This document shows positions 11,292-21,440 of a stretch of 64,000 bases of DNA, in pieces (within the stretch, counting starts at the first letter, position 1; each line of letters begins with the position of its first letter). This DNA comes from Girardinichthys multiradiatus. Lineage: Eukaryota; Chordata; Actinopteri; Cyprinodontiformes; Goodeidae. The notes beneath the pieces were generated by a model. That model searched no databases. It saw nothing but the letters and a program-made list of their open reading frames with translations, and had not been told where the DNA came from. The stretch spans positions 45,365,363-45,429,362 of the forward strand of contig NC_061812.1 in NCBI RefSeq assembly GCF_021462225.1, given 5' to 3'. Position numbers and translations under genes: made by a program.

Positions 11292-11750
11292 TACAAACCA
11301 AAAGTTTGGACACACCTTCTCATTCAAAGAGTTTTATTTATTTTCATGACTATGAATATTGTAGCTTCACACTGAAGGCATCAAAACTATGAATTAACAC
11401 ATGTGGAATCATATACTGAACAAAAAAGTGTGAAACAATTGAAAATATGTCTTATATTCTAGGTTCTTCAAAGTAGCCACTTTTTGCTTTGATTACTGCT
11501 CCCCACACTCTTGGCATTCTGTTGATAAGCTTCAAGAGGTAGTCACCTGAAATGGTTTTCACTTCACAGGTGTGCCCTGTCAGGTTTAATAAGTAGGATT
11601 TCAAGCCTTATAAATGGGGTTAGGACCATCAGTTGTGTTGTGCAGGAGGTGGATACAGTACACAGCTGATAGTCCTACTGAATAGACTGTTAGAATTTGT
11701 ATTATGGCAAGAAAAAAGCAGCTAAGTAAAGAAAAACAAGTGACATTATT
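11289..11750 (+). mobile_element. 5' end of a Tc1-like transposon, family D
   Basis: It starts at TA-CAGTACAAACCAAAAGTTTGG, a terminal repeat typical of an abundant vertebrate Tc1 family, and continues through the untranslated leader to a transposase start at 11704 (MARKKQLSKEKQV, the usual basic N-terminus). It breaks off at about 11750, where it fuses to LINE sequence. The catalytic domain and right end are missing. Confidence 0.75.
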
Positions 11751-11900
11751 CATTGCAGTCTGGCCCTGTTCTATTTTGTTGATGATCCAAACCACACAGT
11801 GATGGACAAACACAAGACAGACAATAATGACAGTGTAGAAGATGTCCAGCAGCTCCTGTGGCAGGCTATGCTCCTTAGGTTGCCGCAAGAAGTACAGTCT
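11751..11900 (-). mobile_element. Rex/CR1-like LINE RT fragment
   Basis: On the minus strand, YFLRQPK-like residues (CTTAGGTTGCCGCAAGAAGTA), then LLDIFYTVI and SSTLSLLSVLCLSITVWFGSSTK in two frames match the C-terminal part of fish Rex/CR1-type reverse transcriptase. The same region occurs at 51655-52175. It is joined directly to the truncated Tc1 on its left. Confidence 0.65.
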
Positions 11901-12875
11901 TCCATTTTACCTCCCGCTTGTTCTCTGCTTTCTCTGAGCACTGAAGCTCTCTTGTGGGCAGGGCCACTTCCAGTGATCACTCATATCTCAAGCTTGTCAA
12001 GTTATTGTTTGGCTGGTTATTTAGGAAGCAGTGGTTTATGATTCCACTCTTTGGAGGTCTGTTACAGAAAGGGTAATTTACCTGTTGACATACAGTACTT
12101 ACCTATGTATAATTCCTAGTGACTGTCTGTGCCCTTGACTATGACCCCAGTAATATCTAGGGTGACCAGATGTCTTGATTTGTGCGGTACATTTTTACCC
12201 CTGTCCTGGTGTCCCTCAAACAGAAACAGTGTTCGGCATTTGACTGGGTCAAATTCTAATAAGTCAAAGAACTATCTGACTGGAGCTTTTCTGAAATGTA
12301 AAAAAAGCAGAGCTGCAGTCATCGTCACAGAGTCATCACCTGTCAATTAAAATATGCAGCAGTGTCCCACATCATGACCAACCTGCACTACACAATGCTA
12401 GTAAAATAAAACAGAACAAGAAAAGGATTTTTTTTTTGGATTGCTTACATCAATAGGCTATACAGTATATAATGGAAAATGTGTAACAGAAAAGAAAATG
12501 CAGCTACAACAAAGATGGGGAAATGGTCTATGACTGGGTGAGGCCAGTGAAAGATGATCTCTGAGAGATTTTTATGAAGTTTGCCAACGTTATTTTTCAA
12601 TTTCACACGGAGAGGAGCACGATGTGAAGTGACACTGTAAAAGTGAGTCGCACAAGAAAGGCACAGCTGAAAAAACCGACTGCTGATCTATGGACTCCTT
12701 TTTACTCAACTCAGAGATGACTGCCAGACAGACAAAGTGACAGCAGCTGAGATTAGCAGTGTTAAACTTTAAACGTTTGTAAAGTTGTTTTCAAACTAAC
12801 AGGCAAAGCACAGATTGATGAATGTAATGTGAGAACTGTGTTAAATATAAATTTATGACGTTATCATAGTACATT
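11901..12875. other. No feature recognised
   Basis: No domain or terminal repeat identified; one T9 run near 12429. Confidence 0.4.
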
Positions 12876-13031
12876 TATGAATGAGTGTGTGCGTGGTTGT
12901 TTGTGTGTTGCCCTGCGATGGACTGGCGACCTGTCCAGGGTGTACCCTGCCTCTCGCCCATAGACTGCTGGAGATAGGCACCAGCTCCTCCGTAACCCAC
13001 TATGGAATAAGTGGTAGAAAATGACTGACCG
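12876..13031 (+). mobile_element. 5'-truncated tRNA-type SINE
   Basis: Same 3' body as 22102-22468 (GGTTGTTTGTGTGTTGCCCTG, tail AAAATGACTGAC); the tRNA-like head is absent. Confidence 0.85.
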
Positions 13032-13184
13032 TTATCGTAGTGTTGGCAATGTGTTCCACAATGTCCTTCATAAGCATTTTTGTTGTCCCACATTTGGTCT
13101 CTTGATATCTGGTCAACCTGGTCTCATCTCAAGAACTGCTCTTACTAGAAAATATTTTTGGAGCAAGCATGGATAAATAAACAA

Positions 13185-13258
13185 CACTTACAGCGCCTTG
13201 AGTGCCTTGTTGCTGAAAAGCGCTATAAAAATAAACCTGACTTGACTTGACCTGACTT
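13185..13258 (+). mobile_element. LINE 3' tail with ACTTG repeats
   Basis: GAAAAGCGCTATAAAAATAAA followed by (TGACT/ACTTG) pentamers is the kind of 3' terminus used by fish L2-like LINEs and dependent SINEs. Only the end is present. Confidence 0.55.
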
Positions 13259-13639
13259 ACCTGTTACTTGGCTATCCTCCCTCCAGCTGCCTGAAAAGAT
13301 ACCCGGAACTCCATTCTGTGCTGATGTCCTGTTTTGTTTACATCCCTGCCATTTCTCCAACCTCCAAAATGTATTCCCTGCATTAAATTTACCTTCAAGT
13401 TCTAATCCTCATCTGTCACAGATTCCATTACCAGGCTAAACTGCCTGAAATTAACCCCTTAAAATGCCATCTGTTTTATGCTCACGATCAATTTTAAAAC
13501 ATGACAATAGCAACATCAATAATAAAATCTACAAAATTAAGACTGCGAAATTTGATTAATGACTGTTATGCCCAAGTATCCCCAATGTTGCTAATTTGCA
13601 TCATACCATAAATGTATAACAATCTCTACTAAGGGGTTA

Positions 13640-13763
13640 AAATGTTTTTTTACACATATGACCCACATGTGTTTAACCACATATAGTATTTAGATCGTGT
13701 TATCACATCTTTTAGTACATGGTGTCACATGTGTGTTTAATATGTGGAAATTAGGTCATCTAA
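13640..13763. repeat. ACATGTG-rich array, left half
   Basis: Repeated words such as CCCACATGTG, CACATGTGTG and TATGTGGAAATTAGGTCAT. The same words continue at 16517-17035, so the LTR element between them inserted into this array. Confidence 0.65.
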
Positions 13764-14273
13764 TGTCACGGTTCTGTCACGGTTTACTTGGAATTGGACC
13801 CCACAATGCAGACGAGCGTGATGGTAAGTGAAAATAATTTAATAATGAAAACTCACTCACTACAGGAGGCAGGAACGAAACAAACGGGCAGGCAAGACAG
13901 GCATGGCATGAGAGCTAGACATGAGCATGAGAGTGAAAGATGTTTCCGCGAAGACTAACAGAACAGGTGCGAATATATGGCGTGAAAACCAGGTGGAGTA
14001 AGGAGACAGATTAACTTGAAGCAGGTGAACTGAATAAACTTAATTAACAGAACAAAACGTCACTGGAGCAAAACAGAGTCTTGAACACAAACTAGAAAAA
14101 CATGAAGCAAGAGCATAACCAGATTCGAAAACCAAACTTGACAAAACATGAACAAGACGACAAAACAAAAGCATGACCAGGAAAATAAACAGAAACATGA
14201 TTCAAAACTTGAACAGTGAAAAACATAAGGAAAAACCCCGAAACCAAAAACCAAACAACCCTACATCATGACA
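13764..14273 (-). mobile_element. LTR (3' copy) of a minus-strand LTR element
   Basis: It begins TGTCACGG and ends CATGACA on the plus strand, the TG...CA termini of an LTR, and is 510 bp. It matches 15974-16516 almost throughout; that copy has two extra short blocks. The 6 bp before it (ATCTAA, 13758-13763) equal the 6 bp after the other LTR (16517-16522), a likely target-site duplication. Confidence 0.8.
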
Positions 14274-15971
14274 ATCTAATATGACAATGGCCTGTGGTAA
14301 AACAAATGGAAAACCACATGTGGATTCCGGCGGGCAACCAGGCCTGCACCAAAGACGTGGAGGCCGACTGAGCAGAGTAGAGGACTTCCCAGACACTCTG
14401 TGGAACGTCAGAGGCGTGGAGCCTGGCGAACCCTCAGAGGCTGAAGCAGAGCCTGGCGAACCCTCAGAGGCTGAAGCAGAGCCTGGCGAACCCTCAGAGG
14501 CTGAAGTAGAGCCTGGCAAACCCTCAGAGGCTGAAGCAGAGCCTGGCGAACCCTCAGCTCTGGGTTCAAAAGCCAGAACGAGGACAAAACGTTCCTTAAA
14601 CTCCTGCAGACTAGGAACAGGAGCTGAGGCGTCAACCGGACCCTCAGTGATGTGTGCAAGAGCTGAGGCGTTGACCAGACCCTCAGTGACGTGTGCAAGA
14701 GCTGAGGCGTCGGCGAGACCCTCAGTGACGTGAACAGGAGCTGAGGCGTCGACGGGATCCTCCGTGACGTGAGCAGGAGCTGAGGCGTCGGCCGGACCCT
14801 CAGTGACGTGAGCAGGAGCTGAGGCGTCGGCCGGACCCTCAGTGGCGTGAGCAGAGGCGTCGCCGGGGCCCCCGATGACTTGAGCCGGGGCGTCCCTCTT
14901 ACGACGTCTTCTGCGCCATTTGGAGGGGGTTGAGGCTGATTTAGTGTCAGGCTGTGATATGTCAGGCTGTGGTGTGTCAGGCTGTGGTGTGTCAGGCTGT
15001 GGACCTGACGTGGGCTGCTCTGCAGCAGCAGCTCCCTGGAGTCCTGACGTGGGCTGCTCTGCAGCAGCAGCAGCTCCCTGGATTCCTGACGTGGGCTGCT
15101 CTGCAGCAGCAGCAGCTCCCTGGATTCCTGACGTGGGCTGCTCTGCAGCAGCAGCAGCTCCCTGGAGACTTGACGTGGGCTGCTCTGCAGCAGCTCCCTG
15201 GAGACTTGACGTGGGCTGCTCTGCAGCAGCTTCCTGGAGACTTGACGTGGGCTGCTCTGCAGCAGCTTCCTGGAGACTTGACATGGGCTGCTCTGCAGCA
15301 GCTTCCTGGAGACTTGACGTGGGCTGCTCTGCAGCAGCTTCCTGGAGGCTTGACATGGGCGATGGAGGATGGCAGTAAAACAGCCTTACTGCCGCTTCAT
15401 ACTCTATCTCGATCTGCCTTATCCTCTCCGTCAGCTCAGGAGAGGAATACAGGAGACCAGTCGTCCTGAGGATCTTTATTTGGCTTGCAGTGAACCTCAA
15501 GCGCTGCTCCAGCTCAGCAGGTGTTGCCCCAGAACTCTGGGCTGGAGCGAGCGCAAACGGCATGGGCGGAGGTGCAGCGAGCCTGGCAGTCAGTGCTGTG
15601 GCAGACGAAGATGCGGGCTTACTTGCTGCAGCCCTCACGTCAGCTGGCAGGGAAACCACCTCCTCGCCAGGCGACCGGCTGGGAATCCCTGCATGACAGT
15701 GATTCTTGCGGCGGGAGGAAGATGATGGCTTTGTTGCCGGTACGGAAGCAGGTGGGGAACGTCGGAGCTGAGGCGGAGGGACAGAACAGCCCTCCCGAAC
15801 TCCCTGGCGCTGAGCCGCCTCACGCTCCATCTGTTCCAGCAGCAGAGGAGACGGCAGAACCTCCAAATCAGTCGGCAGAAGTCTCATCGCCTCCTTCATC
15901 TGCTGCTTAACCCAGCGATCCCTGGCGCTCTCCTGCCTACTGTCCGCGAGGTCCATGTTTGGCGGAAACAT
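14202..15971 (-). CDS. Repeat-rich gag-like ORF of the LTR element (589 codons)
   Basis: The frame opens 2 nt inside the 5' LTR edge; the second Met (codon 6, MDLADSRQ) is the likelier start. Residues 1-60 are charged and helical (ARDRWVKQQMKEAMRLL). Residues about 150-196 form another helical block (PAELEQRLRFTASQIKIL). Four tandem peptide repeats follow: about nine 12-14-residue units SSLQEAAAEQPT (about 205-323), four QPDTP units, about seven 13-residue ADASAPAHVTEGP units (about 368-450) and five PGSASASEGS units (about 470-520). No zinc knuckle, protease or polymerase motif is present. The frame reads through the 55-bp duplicated flank into the LTR before stopping, so its natural end is missing. 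It may be a structural protein of a non-autonomous element; function is unknown. Confidence 0.55.
   Translation of the reverse strand: MFPPNMDLADSRQESARDRWVKQQMKEAMRLLPTDLEVLPSPLLLEQMEREAAQRQGVREGCSVPPPQLRRSPPASVPATKPSSSSRRKNHCHAGIPSRSPGEEVVSLPADVRAAASKPASSSATALTARLAAPPPMPFALAPAQSSGATPAELEQRLRFTASQIKILRTTGLLYSSPELTERIRQIEIEYEAAVRLFYCHPPSPMSSLQEAAAEQPTSSLQEAAAEQPMSSLQEAAAEQPTSSLQEAAAEQPTSSLQGAAAEQPTSSLQGAAAAAEQPTSGIQGAAAAAEQPTSGIQGAAAAAEQPTSGLQGAAAAEQPTSGPQPDTPQPDTPQPDISQPDTKSASTPSKWRRRRRKRDAPAQVIGGPGDASAHATEGPADASAPAHVTEGPADASAPAHVTEDPVDASAPVHVTEGLADASALAHVTEGLVNASALAHITEGPVDASAPVPSLQEFKERFVLVLAFEPRAEGSPGSASASEGLPGSTSASEGSPGSASASEGSPGSASASEGSPGSTPLTFHRVSGKSSTLLSRPPRLWCRPGCPPESTCGFPFVLPQAIVILDCHDVGLFGFWFRGFSLCFSLFKF
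14274..14328. repeat. 55-bp copy of host flank inside the LTR element
   Basis: Positions 14274-14328 repeat 16517-16571, the host DNA outside the other LTR. The outside copy continues into the ACATGTG array, whereas this one continues into the ORF. It should not lie inside a normally inserted LTR element. Confidence 0.85.
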
Positions 15972-15973
15972 AC

Positions 15974-16516
15974 TGTCACGGTTCTGTCACTGTTTACTTG
16001 GAATTGGACCCCACAATGCAGACGAGCAGGCAGCGTGATGGTAAGTGAAAAATATTTAATAACGAAAACTCACTCACTACAGGAGGCAGGAACAAAACAA
16101 ATGGGCAGGCAAGACAGGCATGGCATGATCAAAAAATAAGACTTGAGCATGAGAGCTAGACATGAGCATGAGAGTGAAAGATGTTTCCACGAAGACTAAC
16201 AGAACAGGTGTGAATATATGGCGTGAAAACCAGGTGGAGTAAGGAGACAGATTAACTTGAAGCAGGTGAACTGAATAAACTTAATTAACAGAACAAAACG
16301 TCACTGGAGCAAAACAGAGACTTGTGAACACAAACTAGAAAAACATGAAGCAAAAGCATAACCATATCCGAAAACCAAACTTGACAAAACATGAACAAGA
16401 CAACAAAACAAATGCATGACCAGGAAAATAAACAGAAATATGATTCAAAACTTGAACAGTGAAAAACATAAGGAAAAACCCCGAAACCAAAAACCAAACA
16501 ACCCTACATCATGACA
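15974..16516 (-). mobile_element. LTR (5' copy) of the minus-strand LTR element
   Basis: 543 bp, TGTCACGG...CATGACA on the plus strand. The minus-strand reading exits the LTR into GTATGTTTCCGCC and the ORF start. No TGG primer-binding site follows the LTR, so the priming mechanism is not the ordinary tRNA type or the site is lost. Confidence 0.8.
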
Positions 16517-17035
16517 ATCTAATATGACAATGGCCTGTGGTAAAACAAATGGAAAACCACATGTGGATTCCCATGTGGAAGTTAGATGAGAAACACATGA
16601 AACTCAATAAGTACACTCTCAGTTCTGCACAAACAGAATTACTACTACTGAATTTCCACCACTGAGGGACACTAAAGAATATATGTCTATTATATTTCTA
16701 ACTGGGGCAAAGCATGTGCTTTCTCACATGTGGAAAGTAGATCATGTTTTAATATATCTTAAGACATGTGATATCCCATGTGTCTTACATTTGTAAATTA
16801 GATCCTGTTGTGACGTGATTTTGCACATGTAATTTCTTTTAGTACATGTGAAAGGTAGATAATGTTGTAACGTGTTTTACCACATGTAGAAATTAGATCA
16901 TGTAATGTTTCATCACATGAGAAAATCTGTTAATCTAGTAACATGATAAACTATATTCACATGAATTACACATGTAAAAACAAAGTGTTTTATAACATGT
17001 GGTCAGATGTGGAAATTAGATGTGTCAAAACCTCT
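16517..17035. repeat. ACATGTG-rich array, right half
   Basis: Irregular repeats of the type CACATGTGGAAATTAGATCA with spacing near 40-60 bp (for example around 16559, 16731, 16783, 16891, 16999). CATGTG is an E-box core, but nothing shows regulatory use. Confidence 0.6.
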
Positions 17036-17107
17036 GAAACTCATTTCAATCCTGTAAAGACTCACAATAAGAACACAAAATGGCGATTAGTGTAGTTAAA
17101 TAGCAGA

Positions 17108-17222
17108 TGTTTATATCTTTGGCGCTAGGACCCCGGAGGAAGACATAAATGCTATGATTGACATGAGCTTGAATGAGCGATTTAGGATTAGAGATGTCTT
17201 CCCCCACGGGATCCGATACTGG
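17108..17222. repeat. Short copy of an unclassified dispersed repeat
   Basis: Matches 61311-61425: TCTTTGGCGCT-GGACCCC, GGAAGAC-T-AATGCT and CTTGAATGA in the same order and spacing. The longer copy continues into tandem repeats that are absent here. Confidence 0.7.
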
Positions 17223-17846
17223 TGATGGTGTGGAGGCCTGAGGAGATAAGGGAGTTGGAAGGAACTAGGAAGCCAGATGGTGGCGATGGAAGGGTGGAGG
17301 GTTGAAGGGCAGAAGAGCAAGGAGATCCATGTTTGGAGGTCCCTAAAAATGAAGCCTTAAAGGGTGATTGGCTGAGGAGGAATGCAGACTTGGTGCTGAC
17401 TGGTTGGAGCGGAGATGCATGATGGAGTCATAGGACAGAGCCGGTGGTGGAGGTGAGTCTTCCAGATTTAATTTTCGTCAAAACTCCATGCTATAAAACA
17501 CATGTTGTAAAACAAACGGGAATTTCCCCACATGCAAAACATGTTTTCGCAATACACATTCCCATTATCATTTTTAATTTATTATTTTAATTCTTTCTTT
17601 TTGCTGTAATCACGTAGAAAAACGTGATCTACATGTAAACTACAAAAAGCAGAAAAACGTTATGTCTTTTTTTCTCTAAGGAATTCTGCATTAATGGATA
17701 TGTTGTTAAAATCGAATGTGGGGTACATAACAATGTGTGCAGTGTAAATTCCTAAGACACATTCAATATAGGAGAATATATATTTTTAAAGTTCCATTTG
17801 ACCAGATTGTAGAATTGTCATAACATTAACTGGATATTAGGGGATA

Positions 17847-17895
<49 letters not shown>

Positions 17896-18554
17896 CTTAA
17901 GTTAACTGTATTTTACTGTGTTTTTATGAACTCAAATCTAACAATCTGTAATTCCTTTCTTTTTTCACAGAGACAATTAGAGCACTGTTTAAGTGTGTTT
18001 TTCTCCGGTTGCTGTTTTAGCACGAGGTGATTGTTAAATATTTGAATGTGCACTCTGCAGGATTTGCTGCAGAGTTGTTGATTGTGTCCCAAACCACAGC
18101 GTGTGTTAGCTGTGTGGAAGAAGGGTGATTGTCTGGAGGAAAATGTTGTGGAGAAAGCCACATGTGCCACTGAAGACATGTTCTCTCAGTCAGTGCTTGT
18201 AACTTTGGAGGCTTGTCACCTCCCTTCTCCTCCACACTGTCACCTGAACTGTCAAATAAAGCACGTCTATCAAAACAACCTTTTCAAAAAGCTAATTTTC
18301 TCTGAGTGCTCGGAACGCTCCTGGGGCTACATTTTTGTGTTTCTGCTTGGGCTTTTCTTATATAGAGTATATTTTTAACACTTTGAGGGATAGAAAATAC
18401 ATTAAGGTATGTTTATCCAATAATGTACTATAGATGCAGAATAGATTAAGCTGCTGATGTAGATTTCACCTTATTGGTATATTGACCATGTTCAACATTT
18501 TTATTTTCATTTTATTTTTGCCCTAACAATAAAAATAAACATACAATAAATATA
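17223..18554. other. No gene; contains (AT)n at 17849-17893
   Basis: The AT microsatellite is the only clear feature. Frames near 17913-18378 have no recognisable domain. Confidence 0.4.
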
Positions 18555-19039
18555 CATTGTAAATTCAAAGAAGGCTTTCAAAAATGGAAGTGTTAATCAT
18601 TTATTTTTATAAATCAACAAAATGCAGTAATTAAACAAAACAGAAATCTAAATCAAATCAATATTTGGTGTGACCAGCCTTTGCCTTCAAAACAGCATCA
18701 ATTATTCTAGGTACACTTGCACACAGTTTTTGAAGGAACTCGGCTAGTAGGTTGTTACAAACATCTTGGAGAACTAACCACAGATCCTCTATGGATGTAG
18801 GCTTCTCACAACCTTCTGTCTCTTCATGTAATCCCAGACACACTCCATGATGTTGAGATTAGGTCTCTGTGGGGGATAGTTGAAGATAGTTCTTAATGAC
18901 TTTGGTTATATGTTTGGATTCGCTCACTTAGGATTTTGTAAACTGATGAAGATAAGCAATCATCAATTATATATCTGATGAAAGCATTCTTTGTTTAAAG
19001 CATTTTGTCACACCTGCCTAAAACGTTTAGACAGTACTG
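18555..19039 (-). mobile_element. Internally deleted Tc1-like transposon, family E
   Basis: The right end (CACACCTGCCTAAAACG...CAGTACTG, to 19039) fits a vertebrate Tc1 terminal repeat that begins CAGTACTG. The left part encodes a transposase C-terminus on the minus strand (18658-18843: IIDAVLKAKAGHTKY). About 1 kb of the element, including the DNA-binding domain and catalytic core, is missing between about 18910 and 18990. Confidence 0.65.
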
Positions 19040-19040
19040 C

Positions 19041-19085
19041 CTGCCTGTCTGCCTGTCTGCCTGCCTGCCTGTGCCTGCCTGCCTG
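19041..19085. repeat. CTGC/CTGT tetranucleotide microsatellite
   Basis: Tandem CTGC and CTGT units directly beside the terminal repeat of the preceding Tc1 element. Confidence 0.9.
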
Positions 19086-19369
19086 CGGTTAAAATCCTTC
19101 AAATTAAATTGGCTTCTTGCTGCTTTTCACCTGTTCATCTCCTGCTGCCCAACAACTTTTGTCATATTGCACCAGGGTGCTGGTCATAGGGTAAAGGCAT
19201 GGAGAGTATTTGGTTTTTTCCACACATTAGTTCCTTTAGCATCAAATGAACATAGTATATAACCCACAAACTATCTAAATATTGTTAATAAACCTACCCA
19301 TCCCTTCCTCTGATGTCTACTTATAGCAGAATAATGCACATTGTAAGAAAGCTCAAAGCATCTCAAAGT

Positions 19370-19637
19370 GACTTCTTAAACACAACAGTGAGCTCACTGT
19401 AGTCTAATGACCTCCACAGTTACTACATTCCAATGCAGCAGAGCACCTTTAAGATGTGGTGGAGCTGGAGATTCACATTATGGATGTGCAGCCGACAAGT
19501 CTGCAGGAAGTAAGTGTGTCCAACAACCTCTCAAACCTATGGTGGGCCACAAAAAAGTAAGGAAGGTCTGAAGGCAAAATTAGGTCCAACCCAGTTCTAG
19601 CAAGGTGTACCTAATTAAGTGACTGGTGAATGTATTT
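19370..19637 (+). mobile_element. 3' remnant of a Tc1-like transposon, family F
   Basis: AGAGCACCTTTAAGATGTGG, ATGGATGTGCAGCCGACAAG and the terminal GCAAGGTGTACCTAATTAAG match the 3' end of the family found at 33371-35833 (shared end AAGGTGTACCTAAT-AAGTG). Only the C-terminal coding part and right end are left. Confidence 0.7.
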
Positions 19638-19762
19638 CATATGTGGAATAATTCCTATTAATTTAAGATTGTTATAAACATCTAGTGAGGATTATCTGAT
19701 ACTGACAAACCTGCCTAAACATGACAAAAACAAAGCCTCTAAAAATACATTTTAAGCATCTG

Positions 19763-19827
19763 ATTTAACCATCAGTCATGGCTGATGGTTAAATCTCTTA
19801 CTAAATACAAAGGTATTTAGTAAGAGA
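19763..19827. repeat. Two adjacent perfect hairpins
   Basis: Hairpin 1: ATTTAACCATCAG at 19763-19775 pairs with 19782-19794 (13 bp, loop TCATGG). Hairpin 2: TCTCTTACTAAATAC at 19794-19808 pairs with 19813-19827 (15 bp, loop AAAG). They share base 19794. Confidence 0.95.
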
Positions 19828-20654
19828 CATGTTACCTTTATGTGCATTGGTGTTTCTTTTCAATGAAATTTGCCTTTGGAATTTTACGCATTAAACGTGG
19901 CCATAAAAGTCACATAAAAGACCAATGGGAGCTTCTGGAGAAAGCTAAAAACCCTCTGAGGATTTAGTGCTGTGCATTTAGAGAAAATATGGAGCCATAA
20001 ATGCCTGTCAGACTGATTATAAACCACCATGGCTCCAAAGATCATGACTGTTAGCATTAAAATAAAGTTTTACTATTCAAAGGTTAAACTGGAACATGAA
20101 TGGCAAAGTCACAAATGTCACAAGGCAAATATCTACACATGCGGTAAAAATACAAATTTCAGGTTGTGCTGGACTTTAACATAACAGTCTTTCCTGGAAA
20201 AAAAACTTCCCGTGTAGAAGAATAATCTCTTGTGGTACTGCTCTTGCCCAGAGATGCATACATTTTTGATTTAGAAGTTATTGAGCTAGAATTTCTATAT
20301 TATTGAGCACTTTAAGGCAGAGTAACATTTCTTTACTCTCTACACCTACTTTCCTTCCTGAACATAAATTTCTATATTATGAACTTAAGCAGAGAACAAA
20401 TTGATTTAGATGTGGCAAGTGTACAAGTCAATTCCATTTGCTCTTCAAAAATAATAATCTATAGCAGACTTTAGGTCTTAGTTTAAAGACAGTTTGTACT
20501 TAAACTGCTTCTGGGGAACATCCACTGCATTTGTTTACTGGACTATGATTAAAGTCACTTATCTTCAGCAGAATCTTTTGTCTTCACTATGACATTTCTA
20601 GAAGTTTTTCTATAAGTTTTCTCCACAGGTATAGCTGAGAAGCAAGAAAACACA
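19828..20654. other. No feature recognised
   Basis: AT-rich unique-looking DNA; no motif found. Confidence 0.4.
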
Positions 20655-20745
20655 ATTTTCACAAAAACATTAGGGATATTTGGCTTTCGGATGAAATTGG
20701 TGTAAAACTTAAAATGTTCATGCTACAGTGCTATAATATCATGAA
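20655..20745. mobile_element. Possible terminal fragment of Tc1-like family G
   Basis: ACATTAGGGATATTT-G followed by GGTGAAATT-type sequence is the reverse complement of the right end of the element at 23094-23835 (AAATATCCCTAATGCTTTG). Too short to assign with confidence. Confidence 0.4.
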
Positions 20746-20864
20746 AGTAGGGCATTTAACTAGAAGCATGCAATGGTGATTTCTACATCTCAAACAATGT
20801 GTTGAAACAAGAGCCAGCAACAGTGGGTATACCACAACAAAACATGTCAAGGTCTCAATAACAT

Positions 20865-21440
20865 CAATTCAATTCAATTCAAAAATACTTTATTAATCCC
20901 AAAGGGAAATTAAATGTTGTTGTAGCTCATATTATGAAGGTTTCTTCAAAGAGCCATTGTAGATGCTGATGGCTGTGGGCAGGAAGGATCTCCTGTAGCG
21001 CTTTGTCTTACAGCAGATCTGAAGAAGCCTCTGACTGAAGACACTCTGTTGTTGTAGGATAGTCTCATGAAGATGATGCTCAGGGTTCTCCATAATGTTC
21101 TTCATTTTATGAAGAATCAGTCTTTCCACAATGATCTCCAGAGGTTCCAGAGGAGTCCCCAGAACAGAGCCAGCCTTCTTTATCAGCTTGTTGAGCTTTT
21201 TTAAGTCCCTGGCTCTGATGCTTCTTCCCCAGCAGATGATGGCAGAAGAGATCACACTTTCCATAACAGACTTATAGAAGATATGCAGCATCTTGCTGCA
21301 AACACCAAAAGACCTAAGCTTCCTCAAGAAGTACAGCCTGCTCTGTCCCTTCTTGTAGATGGCTTCACAGTTACATCTCCACTCTATTGTCCAGGTGAAC
21401 ACTGAGGTATTTATACTCCTCCATCACCTCCACTTCTTCT
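20865..21440 (-). mobile_element. Rex/CR1-like LINE 3' end with pentamer tail
   Basis: On the minus strand an RT C-terminus is followed by AATTTCCCTTTGGGATTAAT and (TTGAA)n, the typical tail of these fish LINEs. A closely similar tail ends the membrane-protein retroposon at 39560-39622. The element is 5'-truncated, as is usual for LINEs. Confidence 0.8.
20932..21402 (-). pseudogene. LINE reverse-transcriptase C-terminal region
   Basis: 156 codons open without a stop: KKGQSRLYFLRKLRSFGVC, LHIFYKSVMESVISSAIICW and KLNKLIKKAGSVLG are the conserved thumb-to-C-terminal blocks of fish CR1/Rex-type RT, ending RYRRSFLPTAISIYN. The catalytic palm is missing. The uninterrupted frame suggests a fairly young 5'-truncated insertion. 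Confidence 0.85.

Noticed and set aside
13764..14273. Interpretation of the direct repeats as a DNA transposon with long direct ends
   Set aside because: TG...CA termini, direct (not inverted) orientation, a 6-bp flank duplication and an ORF beginning at the LTR edge fit an LTR element better.
14920..15469. Plus-strand ORFs of 152 and 171 codons rich in Cys/Ser/Ala or Gln/Leu
   Set aside because: Antisense shadows of the tandem repeat in the minus-strand 589-codon ORF.
19041..19085. CRISPR-like short repeats
   Set aside because: Simple CTGC/CTGT microsatellite without spacers; CRISPR is not expected in a vertebrate genome.
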